From assembly GCA_052400665.1 (NCBI GenBank), contig JBQTGK010000012.1: 64,000 nt of DNA; one strand, 5' to 3'. The translations under genes were made by a program, and so were the position numbers. This document shows positions 62,610 through 64,000 of the stretch, in pieces; the stretch's first letter is position 1, and every line of letters begins with the position of its first letter. The notes below the pieces were generated by a model. The model saw nothing but the letters and a program-made list of their open reading frames with translations, was not told where the DNA came from and made no database searches. The DNA comes from JBQTGK01 sp052400665. Its GTDB lineage: Bacteria; Bacteroidota; Bacteroidia; Bacteroidales; Marinifilaceae.

Positions 62610-63312
62610 CGTTGAATTTTTTAGGTAAAAGTGAATATTTTGATAAAGAATTTTAATGGAAGCTTGTGGTTGAGTGGTTTTACTTCCACTTCTTTATCGT
62701 ATTAATTACATAAATTTTTAAGCTTCTTATTCCAGCTTAATTAATCGTTTATCTTTAAAGAGTGTGTTGGTGTATTTTCTGTAAAATGAAATAGTATAGT
62801 AGGAAAATACAACTGATAAATTAGAACTAACAAAGCATTTGTATCGCAAAAAAAGTTTGAGAAGAAATCTTTTTAAAGCAATTGAAATTTTCACGACATC
62901 AGGTATAATGTTATTTGCAATACAAAATGATAAACAGAAAATAATTCTGCTACTGAGAGAGTTATTAATCGGTAAATAATTAAATAACATAACGTTCAAA
63001 TAATCATGTTTTATTTACAATAATAAAGCTAAGGAACTATACTCTCAACTCTTATGTAATTTACAGGTTAATGTGAAAATAAGTGATAAACACCATTTTT
63101 TTGTACACGAACAGAATCAGCACAAGTAAATTTGTTAATTATAATTAAACAAATTCCTTATGTACAAGGAATTACTCCGCTTTATTTAGTATAAATTAAC
63201 TAAGTATAAAACATAGTAGTAAGAAACAGAGTAAGCTGCTAAAATTTACTTCGAATGGAATTAATAGCTATATCAAAATTGTATTTTAACTTTAAGCCTT
63301 AATTTAATATTT
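62610..63312. other. intergenic region between curlin and DUF6155 genes
   Basis: About 700 AT-rich bases containing divergent control regions. I found no TAnnTTTG box with a matching -33 element. A frame at 62727-62999 (minus, 90 codons, many Phe/Ile/Leu) has no recognisable similarity and I do not call it. Confidence 0.5.
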
Positions 63313-63822
63313 ATGAGCAAAAAAGATTTAAAAATATATTTACAAGAGTTAACTAAAAAGCAACTTCAAGAACAAATAGTAGATTTATACGCCCGATTTA
63401 AGGAAGTTAAAGAGTTTTACGACTTTGCTTTTAACCCACAAGAAAACAAACTAATAGAAGAATGTAAATTCAAAATTTCTAAAGAATATTTTCCCTTAAA
63501 TGGTAGAAAAGCTAAAATGCGACGTTCGGTTGCTCAAAAATCTTTACGCCATTTTAAAAAATTGGAAGTAGAACCTTCGCTTATTGCCGATATTATGCTC
63601 TATCAAATTGAAATAGCACAAACTTATACTTCCGAAAAATTTATTAAATCGGAAGCATTTTACAAAAGCATGCTAAAATCCTTTAAAGAAGCTATCGAAC
63701 ATATTAATAATAATAAACTGAGAAACGAGTTTGTGCAACGCCTGGAAAAAATTGCCGATACTGCCGCAGAACAAAATTGGATGAACCGCGATGGTTTCGA
63801 AATGGCAATGAAACTATTGTGA
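63313..63822 (+). CDS. DUF6155-like helical protein
   Basis: The 169 aa cytoplasmic, mostly helical product begins MSKKDLKIYLQELTKKQLQEQIVDLYARFKEVKEFYDFAF (given in part) and resembles the DUF6155 family of Bacteroidota. There is no catalytic motif, signal peptide or membrane segment. Function unknown. The call rests on recalled family features and is moderately sure. Confidence 0.65.
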   Translation: MSKKDLKIYLQELTKKQLQEQIVDLYARFKEVKEFYDFAFNPQENKLIEECKFKISKEYFPLNGRKAKMRRSVAQKSLRHFKKLEVEPSLIADIMLYQIEIAQTYTSEKFIKSEAFYKSMLKSFKEAIEHINNNKLRNEFVQRLEKIADTAAEQNWMNRDGFEMAMKLL

Positions 63823-64000
63823 AAAATGAAATATATGAAATGGTCCCACTATCCTGTAGAGTGTGTAAATGGATTGAATTAATTTTTAACCCGCTTATAG
63901 TTTCACTTCTTAATCTTGCTAAGCCCATAATCTTTTAAATCATGGTTTCGACTTGTTATTGTGCACCCGTTTATGCTGCAAACTTTTCGACCCAAAATTA

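Noticed and set aside
62727..62999. 90-codon minus-strand ORF in the curlin upstream region
   Set aside because: Composition is that of AT-rich non-coding DNA, with no recognisable similarity or promoter.
63704..63928. 74-codon minus-strand ORF at the right edge
   Set aside because: It overlaps the end of the DUF6155-like gene antisense and shows no family features.
63993..64000. Minus-strand TAATTTTG at the window edge as a promoter
   Set aside because: It matches TAnnTTTG, but its -33 region is outside the window and no minus-strand gene follows closely.

Overview
The window is about 33% GC chromosomal DNA of a member of the Bacteroidota, most likely a marine Marinilabiliales/Marinifilaceae-type organism (genus not determined). 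Indicators are PorP/SprF plus a CHU_C (gliding-type) C-terminal domain of the type IX secretion pathway, two-component 'propeller' sensors, FAS1 lipoprotein, Bacteroidota-type promoters (TTTG-N19-21-TAnnTTTG), few Shine-Dalgarno sequences, and a Bacteroidota-style arginine cluster.

Layout. 1-6.7 kb: minus-strand genes (partial metallopeptidase, unknown 95 aa protein, ECF sigma factor next to a B12-binding MerR regulator, four-domain FAS1 lipoprotein, dicarboxylate/glutamate symporter, SlyD-like FKBP, thioredoxin-like protein). 6.7-10.2 kb: AT-rich, gene-poor stretch around an intact bioF followed by a decayed bioG pseudogene. 10.2-13.5 kb: flavin reductase-like gene, miaB and mtaB. 13.5-20.5 kb: DUF2007-Usp fusion, rpsF-rpsR-rplI, CAP lipoprotein, DUF3108/TapB-like protein, cbiA, and a zinc-ribbon/LMW-phosphatase/fructosamine-kinase set. 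20.6-22.7 kb: cysE-cysK preceded by a short upstream ORF ending in a run of cysteine codons. 22.7-39.95 kb: six closely spaced minus-strand genes: a 2281 aa secreted repeat protein, PorP/SprF, a PD40/PKD/OmpA-like protein, an unknown exported protein and two paralogous propeller sensors, one ending in a histidine kinase and one in a SpoIIE phosphatase. 40.2 kb: a stand-alone structured RNA candidate. 40.5-53.5 kb: thioesterase, carB, carA, argH, argE, argB, argD, argC, argG and a GNAT gene, all minus strand. 53.9-60.7 kb: small membrane protein, gltB and gltD with a structured leader. 60.9-64 kb: a long curlin-repeat protein and a DUF6155-like gene.

The strongest new observations are regulatory. 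Upstream of the arginine operon (52848-53489, minus strand) are four successive short ORFs with runs of Arg codons; the first three are each followed by an intrinsic terminator, and each terminator U-tract is followed 25 nt later by the next leader start. This looks like a tandem arginine attenuator series. The cysEK operon has an analogous cysteine leader (CCCYCCCC just before the stop). A third theme is a pair of similarly built RNA structures, one stand-alone (about 40211-40369) and one in the gltB leader (54469-54598).

Amino-acid supply thus dominates the right half (Cys, Arg/carbamoyl phosphate, Glu), while the middle is devoted to cell-surface export and sensing. No tRNA, rRNA, CRISPR, insertion sequence or phage gene was recognised.
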